DNA of 64,000 nucleotides from DASVWZ01 sp963708575 (GTDB lineage Bacteria > Acidobacteriota > Terriglobia > Terriglobales > Acidobacteriaceae). The translations under genes and the position numbers were made by a program. The notes under the pieces are model-generated. The model saw nothing but the letters and a program-made list of their open reading frames with translations, did no database searches and had not been told where the DNA came from. Location of the stretch: assembly GCA_963708575.1 (NCBI GenBank), contig CAVPTB010000007.1, forward strand, positions 1,364,001 to 1,428,000, in the 5' to 3' direction. Of this stretch, positions 9,801 to 19,600 are shown in pieces; the stretch's first letter is position 1, and each line of letters begins with the position of its first letter.

Positions 9801-9956
9801 GGGAAGGCCGGCCGAAACCTGAATGACCGGAAACTCCACCTGAGGTAGTGGGGAAACCGGAAGTAAAGTGAAGGCAAGCGCGCCCGCCATCAACAACGCT
9901 AAGGTAAGCAGCGATGTTCCGATCGGGCGTTTGATGAATGGAGACGAAATATTCAT
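6837..9956 (-). CDS. mdtC: RND multidrug efflux permease, MdtC-like
   Basis: 1039 residues, the usual length for a hydrophobe/amphiphile efflux-1 (AcrB-type) permease. The N-terminus (LPVSPLPQVEFPVIQVSA, LPGASPETMASAVATPLER) matches the MdtC subgroup closely. The proton-relay Asp pair is present in STGFVVDDAIV near residue 400, and the usual 12 hydrophobic segments and two large periplasmic loops are visible. As proton antiporter it would export drugs or bile-salt-like compounds from periplasm or inner membrane through an outer-membrane channel. It follows the mdtB-like gene by 3 bp and the adaptor gene is first in the operon. In E. coli MdtB and MdtC form a B2C heterotrimer. No TolC-type gene is in the window. 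Confidence 0.95.
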   Translation of the reverse strand: MNISSPFIKRPIGTSLLTLALLMAGALAFTLLPVSPLPQVEFPVIQVSAGLPGASPETMASAVATPLERQFGRIAGINQMTSVSQLGSTGIVLQFDLNRNIDAAARDVQAAINAARSQLPSYLPGNPWYRKVNPADAPILILSLTSDSITLPNIYDQANSILSQKLAQVSGVGQVYVGGGANPAVRAELDPNLLNKFGVGLENVRTALNAANANRPKGHVANDTRSWSVGDNDQITTADEYRPLIVAKNPQTGAIVRLGDVATVEDSVEDAHIFGLSNGKRAVILIIFRQPGANIIQTVDNVLSLLPQLKASISPAINIDIVSDRTTTVRASLRDIEITLVISVILVILVVFAFLRTFRATIIPSIAVPLSLIGTFGIMYLLGYSLNNLSLMALAISTGFVVDDAIVVLENITRYLEKGMGPVEAAFRGAQGIGFTVLSMSTSLIAVFIPILMMGGIIGRLFREFAVTLSAAILVSLIVSLTTTPAMCAQLLKPLAESKHGIAYRASQKIFDGLLAVYRVCLGWVLKHQFVVLVITILTACLSVYLFKQVPKGFFPQQDTGRLMGSVQASQDISFDAMKQKMRRYVEIGMQDPNIDTMIGFCGGTTAMNQGRMYITLKALGRRKLSADQVILELSRKFAEVPGATLYMQAAQDLQIGGRVSQAQYQYTLQGEDLNELNDWAPRLLQKMRAIPQLRQVNTDQQDKGLQASVIIDRDTASRLGITASAIDAVLYDAFGQRQVSTIYEELNQYHVVMEVAPQFQQDPDTLQNTYVGSSTGTMVPLASFAHFGPSNTSLAVNHQGQWPSVTISFNLGPGVSLGQATQFIEQAQRSISFPATIHASFQGTAAAFQESLANEPILILTALLTVYIVLGILYESYIHPITILSTIPSAGVGALLALKLIGMELNVIGLIGIILLIGIVKKNAIMMIDFALEAEREEGKSPIEAIYEACMLRFRPIMMTTMAALLGGLPLALGSGTGSELRKPLGITIVGGLIVSQALTLFTTPVVYLYMDRLRWRRSKLPERGPAPSISPSPSSAD

Positions 9957-9959
9957 CGC

Positions 9960-12900
9960 TTAGTCACCGGCTGCAGGTTCCTCGATGCGATTTCCGATGC
10001 CCAGTTTCTCAAAGCGCTGCGCCAAGCGATCGAACCAGAGGTAGACGACCGGAGTCGTGTACAGAGTAAGCGCCTGGCTCACGATTAATCCGCCGACAAT
10101 CGTGATACCCAGGGGATGGCGGAGTTCGGATCCAGTGCCGCGGCCCAATGCCAGCGGCAATCCGCCAAGCAGGGCGGCCATCGTCGTCATCATGATGGGA
10201 CGGAAGCGCAGCAGACAAGCTTGATAGATTGCTTCCTCGGGCGGCTTGTGTTCGACTCGTTCCGCTTCGAGGGCGAAGTCGATCATCATAATGGCATTTT
10301 TCTTTACGATGCCTATCAGCAAGATGATTCCGATCAGTCCCACGACCCCGAGATCGTTGCCGGTCATCAACAGGGCCAGAATCGCGCCGACGCCGGCAGA
10401 AGGCAGCGTGGAGAGAATCGTGATGGGGTGAATGTAGCTCTCATAGAGCACTCCCAGAACGATGTAAACCGTCACGATCGCCGCGACGATCAGCCAAGGC
10501 TCGGTCGACAGAGAGTTCTGAAACGCCGCCGCGGTTCCTTGAAAGGCGGTGTGAACGCTGGCTGGCAACCCGATCTCGCTTTCCGCCTTGGCGATCGCCT
10601 TCGTTGCTTCGCCGAGTGAAATTCCAGGAGCCAGATTGAACGAGAGGGTCACGACAGGGAACTGTCCCTGGTGGTTCACCGCCAGCGTTGTGTTCGAGGT
10701 CTGAACCTTCGTGAAAGAAGATAGCGGCACCTGGGTGCCGTTATTGGATTTCACGTAGAGGTCCTTGAACGAGCCGGGATTCTGCTGGAACTGCGGGTCC
10801 ACTTCAAGAATCACGTGATACTGATTCAACTGCGTGAAAATGGTGGAGACCTGACGCTGTCCGTAAGCGTCGTACAGCGTGTTGTCGATCTGTCCGGGAT
10901 AAATGCCAAGGCGCGACGCAGTGTCCCGGTCAATGCTGATGTCGGCCTGTAACGCTCCGTTTTGCTGATCGCTGGCAACGTCGCGTAACTCGGGCAAGGT
11001 CCGAAGTTTATCAACCAATTGGGTGGCTAGACGGCTCAATTCCTTGGCGTCCGGATCTTCCATGGTGTACTGAAACTGAGTGCGGCTGACGCGGTCTTCG
11101 ACCGTCAGATCCTGCACAGGTTGCATGTAAAGCGTGATCCCTTCGACCTGGGCCAGCTTCGGCTGCAATCTGCGGATCACGTCGGACGCGGTCGCGCTGC
11201 GGTCCTCGCGCGGCTTCAGATTAATCTGGATTCGTCCACTATTCGGAGTGAGGTTGGTGCCGTCGACGCCGATGAATGAAGAGAGACTGGCTACATCGGG
11301 ATCTTGGAGAATGATCCTTGCCAGGGCCTGCTGGTGAGTGGCCAGCGACGTAAATGAGACGCTCTGTGGCGCGTCAGAAATGCCCAGGATTACACCAGTG
11401 TCTTGGACGGGGAAGAAGCCTTTGGGGACGATCACGTAAAGGAAGAGGGTGAGAACAAGCGTTCCAAGGGTCACCAACAAGGTGATGGTCTGGTGCTTGA
11501 GGACGAACTTCAGAGTTCGTCCGTAGAAAGAAATCACGCCTTCGTAAAAATCTTCTGACTTCCGATAGAACTTGCTTTCGTGTTCCGGATCTCTTTTCTT
11601 CAGGAGTTTGGCGCACATCATGGGCGTCAAGCTGAGAGAGACCACTGCCGAGACCAGAATGGTGACTGCCAGCGTTACAGCGAACTCGCGGAACAGGCGT
11701 CCCACGATGTCGCCCATGAAGAGACAGCGGAATGAGCACGGCAATCAGTGAGACCGTGAGTGAAACGATGGTGAACCCGATCTGGCCCGCACCTTTTAGC
11801 GCGGCATCAAGCGGGGAGTCGCCCTCTTCGAGATAACGATCGATGTTCTCAATCATCACGATGGCGTCATCCACTACGAATCCAGTTGATATCGTGAGCG
11901 CCATGAGAGTGAGATTGTTCAGGCTGTAACCCAGCAGGTACATCACGCCGAAGGTTCCAACAATTGATAAGGGGACGGTAACGCTGGGAATTACCGTTGC
12001 CGACAGGTTGCGTAGAAACAGGAAAATGACCATCACGACCAGAGCGATGGTCAGCATTAATTCAAACTGCACATCCTTCACGGATGCGCGAATGGTTTCA
12101 GTGCGGTCGGTAAGAATTGAAACCTTCACCGCGCTCGGCAATCCCGCTTGCAACTGCGGGAGCAGCTTCTTAATGCGGTCGACAACGCCGATAATGTTCG
12201 CGCCCGGCTGACGCTGAATATTCACAATGACCGCCGGATCGAGGTTCATCCACGCGGCCTGCATCACGTTTTCAATGCCGTCGGTGATGGTGGCGACGTC
12301 CGACAAGCGCACTGGGGAGCCGTTCCGGTAGGCAATCACGATAGGACGGTACTGATCCCCAGCCATCAGTTGGTCGTTGGCGCCGATGGTGAAAGATTGG
12401 CGCGGACCATTGAGTGTTCCTTTCGCCTGATCAACGTTGGCAGCAGCGAGGGCCGAGCGAACGTCTTCCAGACTTAGTCCGTATGAGGCCAAGGCGGTAG
12501 GGTTGGCTTGAATCCGAACCGCCGGCTTTTGACCACCGCTAATGGAAACCAGACCAACGCCACTGACCTGCGAAATCTTCTGTGCCAAGGCTGTATCTGC
12601 CAGGTCCTCCACCTTCGAAAGTGGCAGGCTGGTGGAAGTCATGGCCAGAGTCATGATCGGCGAATCGGCGGGGTTTACTTTGCTGTAGACCGGAGGGTTC
12701 GGCAGATCGCTGGGAAGGTAGGTCTGAGCAGCGTTGATGGCCGCCTGTACCTGCTGCTCCTCGACGTCAATGTTCTGATCGAGTCCGAACTGCAAAGTGA
12801 TGATCGATGCGCCGAAAGAACTGGTCGAGGTCATCTGACTCAGGCCCGGAACCTGTCCGAACTGACGCTCGAGCGGGGCGGTAACCGAGGAGGCCATCAC

Positions 12901-13071
12901 GTCGGGATCCGCACCGGGATAGAACGTCATGACCTGAATGGTCGGGTAGTCGACTTCGGGCAATGCTGAGACCGGGAGCTGGCGGTAAGCCACAAACCCA
13001 ACCAGCATGATGGCCGCCATCAACAAGGCGGTTGCGACCGGTCTCAGAATGAAGATACGAGACGGATTCAT
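9960..13071 (-). pseudogene. mdtB: RND multidrug efflux permease, MdtB-like, interrupted by a one-base frameshift
   Basis: Two overlapping reading frames together encode one complete permease. The 5' part (from 13071) starts MNPSRIFILRPVATALLMAA and carries MdtB-type signatures (LPEVDYPTIQV, SDLPNPPVYSKVNPAD) and the VVDDAIV proton-relay pair. It then loses family similarity after SLIAVLIPL. The 3' part picks up exactly there with LFMGDIVGRLFREF and continues to the end at 9960. Reading CTGTCTCTTCATG as CTGCTCTTCATG, removing one base near 11724, restores the frame and gives about 1036 residues. Similarity is intact on both sides, so the lesion is very recent or is a sequencing/assembly error. 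The start overlaps the adaptor stop by ATGA (13068-13071). Confidence 0.88.
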
Positions 13072-14348
13072 CGTGTTGAGCTGCCTGAACTGGAACTCCC
13101 TCCGCCGGCGCCGGGGTTACTGGGAGTGGCGCCCGGTCCGCCATTGGCATTTTGTGCGGCCGGACGAACCTCAATGTGGCTATCGTCTTGGAGCTTATCC
13201 TGGCCGTCGACAACGACGACTTCCTTGGGAGAAATTCCACTGGAAATCACCGACGAATTGTCCTGCGTGAAAGCCACGGTCACCGGTCGGATCTTGGTAG
13301 TGTTATCGGGCAAAGCTACGAAGACGTAAGTGCCCTGCGGTCCGCGCTGGATCGCAGCGGCCGGAATGACCGTGCTGTTTTTCCGGGTTTCCAGCAGGAG
13401 TCTTACGTTCACGAACTGGTTTGGCCAGAGTGACTCGTCTTTGTTGTCGAACACCGCTTTGAGCTTTCCCGTTCCGGTGGTTGGGTCGATCTCATTGTCA
13501 ATGGTCAACAGCTTGCCGGTTGCGAGCTTCGCGGCGTTGTCACGGGAATATGCGTCGACGGTCAGGGTGCCATGCGCCATGTGCTGGGCGACGGCGGGAA
13601 GATTGTCCTCGGGCAACGTAAATAGCACAGCAATCGGCTGCAATTGGGTAATCACGAACATAGGGTTCGTGTCGTTGGCGTGGACAATGTTGCCGGGATC
13701 GACTTGGCGCAAACCGATGCGACCGTTGACGGAGGCGGTGATGTGGCAATAAACCAGCTGCAGCTTCGCGTTATCGATGGTGGCCTGGTCGGTTCGGACC
13801 GTGCCTTCCAATTGGTCCACCGTAGCGGCTTGCGTGTCCACCTGCTGCTGCGACATGGCCCCAGAGTTCTGGAGGAGTCCCTTGAACCGCTCGAGGTTCA
13901 GCTTGGCATCACGCAAGGTGGCCTGATCTTTGAAAAGTGTGGCCTGCGCTTGCTCGAGTTGAACTTGATATGGACGGGGGTCAATGACCGCCAGCAAATC
14001 CCCTTCTTTTACGAACTGACCTTCCTTAAAGTTCACCTGCATCAACTGCCCGTCCACACGGCTCTTGACGCTGACTGTATAAAAAGCAGATACCGAACCC
14101 AGCCCGGGAAGATAGTACGGCATGTCACGCAGTTCGGCCGTTGCTACCGAGACGGGAACCGCCTGAACCACGTTGGCACGCGCCGAGGCTGGCTTGGAGT
14201 CGCTACTGCAACCGGTCAGAACAGCCCCCAACAGGACAAGGCATGGCGCAATGTATTTCAACCTGAAATGATGGTAAACCGCCGATGCGGGCGAGACATC
14301 CCCTTGGGGCCTATCTTCCTCCCTGATGACACCGGAGACAGTTCTCAT
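13068..14348 (-). CDS. mdtA: RND efflux periplasmic adaptor (membrane fusion lipoprotein), MdtA-like
   Basis: 426 residues from the ATG at 14348, chosen because GAGGGAG lies about 8 nt upstream; a GTG at 14357 would add three residues. A lipobox-like LTGC places the acylated Cys near residue 47. The body shows the membrane-fusion layout: barrel-sandwich lipoyl half (SVKSRVDGQLMQVNFKEGQ), alpha-helical hairpin (residues about 105-175), second lipoyl half and beta-barrel domain. The tail is Gly/Ser/Asn-rich. It links the MdtB/MdtC pump to an outer-membrane channel. It is first in the mdtABC-order operon and overlaps mdtB by four bases, implying translational coupling. An AT-rich stretch with TACAAT at 14400-14405 (reverse strand) is a weak promoter candidate. 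Confidence 0.93.
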   Translation of the reverse strand: MRTVSGVIREEDRPQGDVSPASAVYHHFRLKYIAPCLVLLGAVLTGCSSDSKPASARANVVQAVPVSVATAELRDMPYYLPGLGSVSAFYTVSVKSRVDGQLMQVNFKEGQFVKEGDLLAVIDPRPYQVQLEQAQATLFKDQATLRDAKLNLERFKGLLQNSGAMSQQQVDTQAATVDQLEGTVRTDQATIDNAKLQLVYCHITASVNGRIGLRQVDPGNIVHANDTNPMFVITQLQPIAVLFTLPEDNLPAVAQHMAHGTLTVDAYSRDNAAKLATGKLLTIDNEIDPTTGTGKLKAVFDNKDESLWPNQFVNVRLLLETRKNSTVIPAAAIQRGPQGTYVFVALPDNTTKIRPVTVAFTQDNSSVISSGISPKEVVVVDGQDKLQDDSHIEVRPAAQNANGGPGATPSNPGAGGGSSSSGSSTR

Positions 14349-14635
14349 TCGTAACACTCCCTCTTGGCTAGAAAAGCAGAATGAAGTAAATAATTAACTA
14401 TTGTAGAGGTACCGCCCAAGGTTTTGACGGTTGACTCACAACTTCGGTTGCGGATAAATGGGCTGATTCGGCGTGCGTACGGCCGGGACGTCCTCAACCA
14501 GTAATATCCTACCCGCCAGCGGCTGACCCTGGATCGTTGTTTTACAATTTTTTACTATCATTTACGCTTCCTTGACGCGCACTGGCACACCGCTTTCGCG
14601 TGGCGTATATTTGTCCACTCACTCAGCCGCCGGTT

Positions 14636-15541
14636 ATGAATCTCAGGGCACCGATCATAATTAGAGATCTCACCAGCTTTGACGATCTCCAGCACGTGGA
14701 GAGCGTCGAAAAGGTCGTTTGGGGACTCTCTGATTCGGACACCACGCCGCTGACCTTTACGGTTGCTTCCCGCGAGGCCGGGGGCTTGTGGCAGGGTGCC
14801 TTCGAAGGAACAAAGCTGGTGGGATTTGCTTTTGCCTTTCTGGCTCTTGAACACGGGAAACTCAATGTGCACTCGCACATGCTTGCCGTGCTACAACCAT
14901 ACCGTTCGCTGGATCTCGGTTACAAACTGAAACTCGCGCAACGTGATCGTGTTCTGGCGCTGCGCATTGAGGGTGCCCGACTTCAAGAGATCACCTGGAC
15001 GTTCGACCCACTCCAGAGCCGGAACGCACACCTCAACTTTGCCAAGTTGGGAGCCGTTTGCGATACGTACAAGGTGGACTTCTATGGGCCGCAGACTTCG
15101 AGCGTTCTGCATCAAAACGGCACCGACCGCTTATGGGTGCGGTGGCCAATCGCAAGCCGGCGCGTGGAGAATCGGCTGAAGGGGAAGCAAAACCGAAGCG
15201 AGATGATGGACACCCTCGCCACCCTTACCCCGTTGATCCGTTTCGACGGCACAGGGAAACCGATTCGGACGGATCTCGATGCGGCGTTGTCTCGTCAACG
15301 CATTGCCATCGAGATACCCAGCGACATTGGTTACATTGAGCAGAAAGATCAGAGCCTAGCGAAGTTATGGCGGGCAGAGACGCGTTGGGCATTTACCGAG
15401 GCTTTGAATGCGGGATTCTTTGTAGCGGAATTCTGCCGTACTCTTCGGGGACAACAGGGCCCCGGGGCGTATTTGCTGGAGAAAGGAGCCATCGGGGACT
15501 ATGTGCCGGAAATGGCGCGTCGATCCAACGAGGGCGGATGA
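14636..15541 (+). CDS. GNAT-superfamily acetyltransferase-like protein (COG3375 type)
   Basis: 301 residues from the ATG at 14636; a GTG at 14600 in frame would add 12 residues not expected for the family. The N-terminus (I-I-I-R-D-L...L..V...E..VWG) and the central core fit the predicted GNAT group described as COG3375: a GFAFAFLA strand, H-S-H-M-L-A-V, then R-x-L-x-L-G-Y-K-L-K in place of the acetyl-CoA loop, and ITWTFDPLQSRNAHLNFAKLG. The weak Q/RxxGxG/A loop means acetyltransferase activity is not assured. It is divergent from the efflux operon and convergent with the DHOD-like gene. Substrate unknown. Confidence 0.78.
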   Translation: MNLRAPIIIRDLTSFDDLQHVESVEKVVWGLSDSDTTPLTFTVASREAGGLWQGAFEGTKLVGFAFAFLALEHGKLNVHSHMLAVLQPYRSLDLGYKLKLAQRDRVLALRIEGARLQEITWTFDPLQSRNAHLNFAKLGAVCDTYKVDFYGPQTSSVLHQNGTDRLWVRWPIASRRVENRLKGKQNRSEMMDTLATLTPLIRFDGTGKPIRTDLDAALSRQRIAIEIPSDIGYIEQKDQSLAKLWRAETRWAFTEALNAGFFVAEFCRTLRGQQGPGAYLLEKGAIGDYVPEMARRSNEGG

Positions 15542-15553
15542 ACCGGCGGAAAG

Positions 15554-16594
15554 CTATTCCGCGGTGAGTATTCGCCAGGCTTCCCGGCTGGTCACCACAA
15601 CGCTCTGTGTGTTCTTAACCCCTCGCATGTATTGCGACCGCTCGAATGCCGTGGGATCGGCGCAACGGATCTGGCTCATACTGCCTTTCATCTGTTGCAC
15701 GGACTCATATTCATGACGTTCCATCCATTCCCGAACGCCGTGTTCGATGTATCGAAGATGGCTGACGCCATTGCGCAATAGCGTCGAGCACGCTTCGGTC
15801 ACGTCTGCGCCGACCATGATCAGTTTGATAACATCTTCCGGTCCGTGCACTCCGCTGGTGGCCGCCAAACTTGCCTTGATGCGGCCGTGCAAAATTCCGA
15901 TCCAAGTGAGCGGCAGGCGCAATGCTTGCGACGTGCTCAGCAAAACGTGAGGTTCGACCTCGAGGGTCTCCAGGTTAATATCCGGCTGGTAGAAGCGATT
16001 GAAGAGGGTCAGGCCATCAACTCCTGCCTGGTCCAGTCTACGGGCCATGTGTGCCATATTGCTGAAGAATGGGCTTAGCTTGACGCACACCGGAATGGTT
16101 ACAACGGCTTTGATCGCCTTAACGATGTCTATGTAGGTTTGCTCGACGTCCGATGGCGAAACCTCCGGGTCACTGGCGATTTTGTAGATGTTGCATTCGA
16201 TCGCATCCGCACCCGCTTGTTGAACCAGCTTCGCATAGTCGGTCCACCCGCCAGCAGTCGCTCCGTTGAGACTGGCAAGAATCGGGATGTTGACAGCTTT
16301 CTTGGCCTTCCGGATATGCTCTAGATATTGCTCAGGACCAACGTCGAATTCGCAGCCTTGCGGCAGAAAGGTGAGCGACTCGGCATAACTTTCTGTTCCT
16401 TCCGAAAGGCGTTGTTCCAGTTCCGCACTCTCCTGGCGCAACTGCTCTTCGAAAAGGGAATAGAGCACTACCGCTGAAGCCCCGGAGTCCTCGAGCCGGC
16501 GAATGCCATCAATGCTTTGGGACAGGGGCGAAGCCGAAGCAACCAATGGCGTTTGCAGTTTTAACCCCAGGTAATTGGTCGACAGATCGATCAT
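15554..16594 (-). CDS. Dihydroorotate dehydrogenase-like flavoprotein associated with PFOR
   Basis: 346 residues from the ATG at 16594, preceded by AAGGAGA (an upstream ATG at 16609 lacks such a site). The protein keeps the FMN-binding (beta/alpha)8 barrel of the dihydroorotate dehydrogenase superfamily: PLVASASPLS at the N-terminus, VCVKLSPFF with a conserved Lys in the middle, and a C-terminal GADVTEACSTLLRNG phosphate-binding region. The N-x-S-C-P-N active-site loop of true class 1 enzymes is replaced by N-I-Y-K-I-A (residues 135-140), so it has no catalytic Cys or Ser there. It lies 29 bp downstream of nifJ in one transcription unit. It is most likely not PyrD; a redox role connected to PFOR is an inference from context. 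Confidence 0.85.
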   Translation of the reverse strand: MIDLSTNYLGLKLQTPLVASASPLSQSIDGIRRLEDSGASAVVLYSLFEEQLRQESAELEQRLSEGTESYAESLTFLPQGCEFDVGPEQYLEHIRKAKKAVNIPILASLNGATAGGWTDYAKLVQQAGADAIECNIYKIASDPEVSPSDVEQTYIDIVKAIKAVVTIPVCVKLSPFFSNMAHMARRLDQAGVDGLTLFNRFYQPDINLETLEVEPHVLLSTSQALRLPLTWIGILHGRIKASLAATSGVHGPEDVIKLIMVGADVTEACSTLLRNGVSHLRYIEHGVREWMERHEYESVQQMKGSMSQIRCADPTAFERSQYMRGVKNTQSVVVTSREAWRILTAE

Positions 16595-16623
16595 TGAATC
16601 TCCTTGCACATAGCTGCGGAAGG

Positions 16624-19600
16624 TTATTTATTAACCAGCCCAGTTTTTTCAAACTTTCTCTGCGCGAGATATTCGTACATGCGATAGCGCGATTCCGCAT
16701 CGTGCTGGGCTTCCTCCCAGAGATGTTTGCTTTCTTCAGGCTTCATCTTGGTCAGCATCTTGAAACGGGTTTCCATGAGCAGATAATCCTGGACTTTCTT
16801 GGTAGGCGCGCGGGAGTCCAGAATCAAGGGATTCTCACCCATGGCGGTACGCTCGGGGTTGAACCGGTATAGAAGCCACTGTCCTGAGTCGACGGCGGCT
16901 TTCTGATTCGACAGGCCGGTAGTCATGTCGATGCCGTGGGCGATGCAGTGCGCATAGGCGATGATGATGCTGGGCCCGTCATAGGCTTCGGCTTCAAGGA
17001 ATGCTTTAAGGGTGTGCTCGTCTTTGGCGCCCATAGCAACACTGGCGACATAGACGTTGCCGTAGGTCATGGCAATGAGCCCGAGATCCTTCTTAGGACC
17101 GGGCTTGCCACCAGCGGCGAATTTGGCTACAGCAGCTCGCGGAGTGGATTTGGAGGCCTGTCCACCGGTGTTTGAGTAGACCTCGGTATCAAGGACGAGG
17201 AGGTTGACGTTTCGACCGCTAGCGATAACATGGTCGAGCCCGCCGTAACCGATGTCATACGCCCACCCGTCGCCACCTACGATCCAGACGCTTTTCTTGA
17301 CCAGCATGTCCGCGAGAGCCAAAAGCGAGCGAGCGTCCAGCGAATCTATCTTTCTCAATTTTTCTTTGAGGAGATCGACCCGTTGGCGCTGTTCGAAGAT
17401 GTCCGCTTCGTCTTTTTGCTGTGCAGTGATAAGCGCTGTTACCAGCTCTTCACCGATCGTTCCTGAGAGCCTCTTGGCCAGCTCTTTCGCAAATTCCGTC
17501 TGCTTATCGATCGATAGACGGAAGCCCAGGCCGAACTCCGCGTTGTCTTCGAAAAGCGAGTTTGACCACGCCGGGCCGCGCCCGTCGGTGTTCTTGCTCC
17601 AAGGGGTGGTGGGAAGATTTCCGCCGTAAATGGAGGAGCATCCGGTAGCGTTAGCCACCACAGAACGATCCCCGAACAATTGCGAGAGTAGCTTCAGGTA
17701 AGGAGTTTCGCCGCACCCTGAACAGGCTCCCGAGAATTCGAACAAAGGCTCCTGCACTTGCTGCTGACGAATGGTGCCGACCTTGATGTTGCGCCGGTCA
17801 AGTTCAGGCAGATTGAGGAAGAAGTCCCAGTTGCAATTTTCCGTTTCGCGCAACGGCGGTTGGGGCACCATGTTGATTGCTTTCAGGCGGGTCTCCGCTT
17901 TGTTCTTGACTGGACAGACTTCGACGCAGATTCCGCAACCCGTGCAATCTTCAGGAGCAACTTGAATCGTGTACTTCAGCCCTTGCCATTCTTTGTCCCG
18001 CGCCTCAGTGGATTTGAAAGTGCCTGGGGCATTCGTTAGCGCTTTGGAGTCGTAAACCTTGATGCGAATCACTGCATGAGGACAGACCATGGCGCACTTG
18101 CCGCACTGGATGCAGATCTTGTCGTCCCACGCGGGAATTTCGAGCGCCAGGTTGCGTTTCTCCCATTTCGCGGTACCGGTTGGGAAGGTTCCGTCGACCG
18201 GGAAGGCGCTGACGGGCAGGGAATCGCCTTGTCCGGCGTAGATCTTGCCCAATACTCCGCGCTCAAAAGCTGGAGCGGAGGGAGAGAACGGTTCAGGAAT
18301 GTTGAATGTGCTCCCCGCGTTTGCGGGAATTTTCACTTCGAACAAATGCGCCAGGGTTTCGTCAACCGCCAGCATGTTCTTGCGGACGATCTCTTCGCCC
18401 TTTCGCCCGTAGGTGTCGCGAATCGACTTGCGAATTGCGTCGATAGCTTGCTCGCGCGGCAGGACTTGCGAGATGGCAAAGAAGCACACCTGCATGATGG
18501 TATTCATGCGACTGCCCATGCCCGCGTCTTTGGCCACCTGATATGCGTCGATGACGTAAAACTTTGCTTTCTTGGCGATCAACTGTTCCTGCACACTGCG
18601 GGGCAGATGACTCCAGACTTCGTCCGCGCCGAAGGGACTGTTAAGCAGGAAGGTTCCGCCCGGAACTAAAACATCGAGCATGTCGTAGCGCTCAAGGAAA
18701 ATCCACTGATGGCACGCGACAAAATTCGCTTTGGTGACTAGATAGCTGGACCGAATCGGCTTCGGCCCGAAGCGCAGATGGGAAACCGTCATCGCTCCGG
18801 ATTTCTTGGAATCGTAAACGAAGTAACCCTGCGCGAAATTGTCGGTGTTCTCTCCGATGATCTTGATGGAGTTCTTGTTAGCACCGACGGTGCCGTCCGC
18901 ACCCAGCCCGTAGAACATAGCCCGCACCACGTTATCGGGTTCGGTCGAGAACTGAGCGTCGTAGGGCAGGCTGGTGTGGCTGATGTCGTCTTCGATTCCG
19001 ATGGTGAAATGATCGCGAGGATGCTCAAGTTTCAGATTGTCATAGACGGCTTTGACCATCGCCGGAGTGAATTCCTTCGATGAGAGCCCGAAACGTCCGC
19101 CGGTCACTTGGGGTTGAACTTTGGCTTGGCCAGTCTTCGCACCTTCATTGAGCGCGTTCACAATGTCCAGATAAAGCGGTTCGCCAATCGCGCCGGCTTC
19201 TTTGGTGCGGTCGAGGACCGCGATTTGTTTTACCGTGGTTGGCAGAACCGCAAGGAAGTGATTCACTGAAAACGGCCGGTAGAGCCGGACTTTGATCAGC
19301 CCAATTTTCTCGCCTTGCTCGATCAGATGTTCCACGGTCTCGTGTGCTACTTCAGCGCCCGAACCCATGGCCACAATCACGCGCTCGGCGTCGGGCGCTC
19401 CCACATAATCGAAGAGGCGGTAGTTCCGGCCCACCACGCGGGCGAACTCATCCATCACCTGCTGCACTTTTTCCGGGCAAGCGTCATAGAAAGGATTGGC
19501 GCGCTCGCGCATCTGGAAGAAGACGTCGGGATTCTGAGCGGTTCCACGCAACACCGGATGATCGGGAGAGAGCGCGCGCTGACGGTGTTCGATGATCCGC

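Noticed and set aside
13644..14354. Long plus-strand frame opposite mdtA
   Set aside because: It is a shadow of the adaptor gene; the minus-strand product matches a known family throughout.
14586..14602. TGGCAC upstream of the GNAT-like gene as a sigma-54 promoter
   Set aside because: No GC element lies 10 nt after the GG; the downstream bases do not fit the -12 box.
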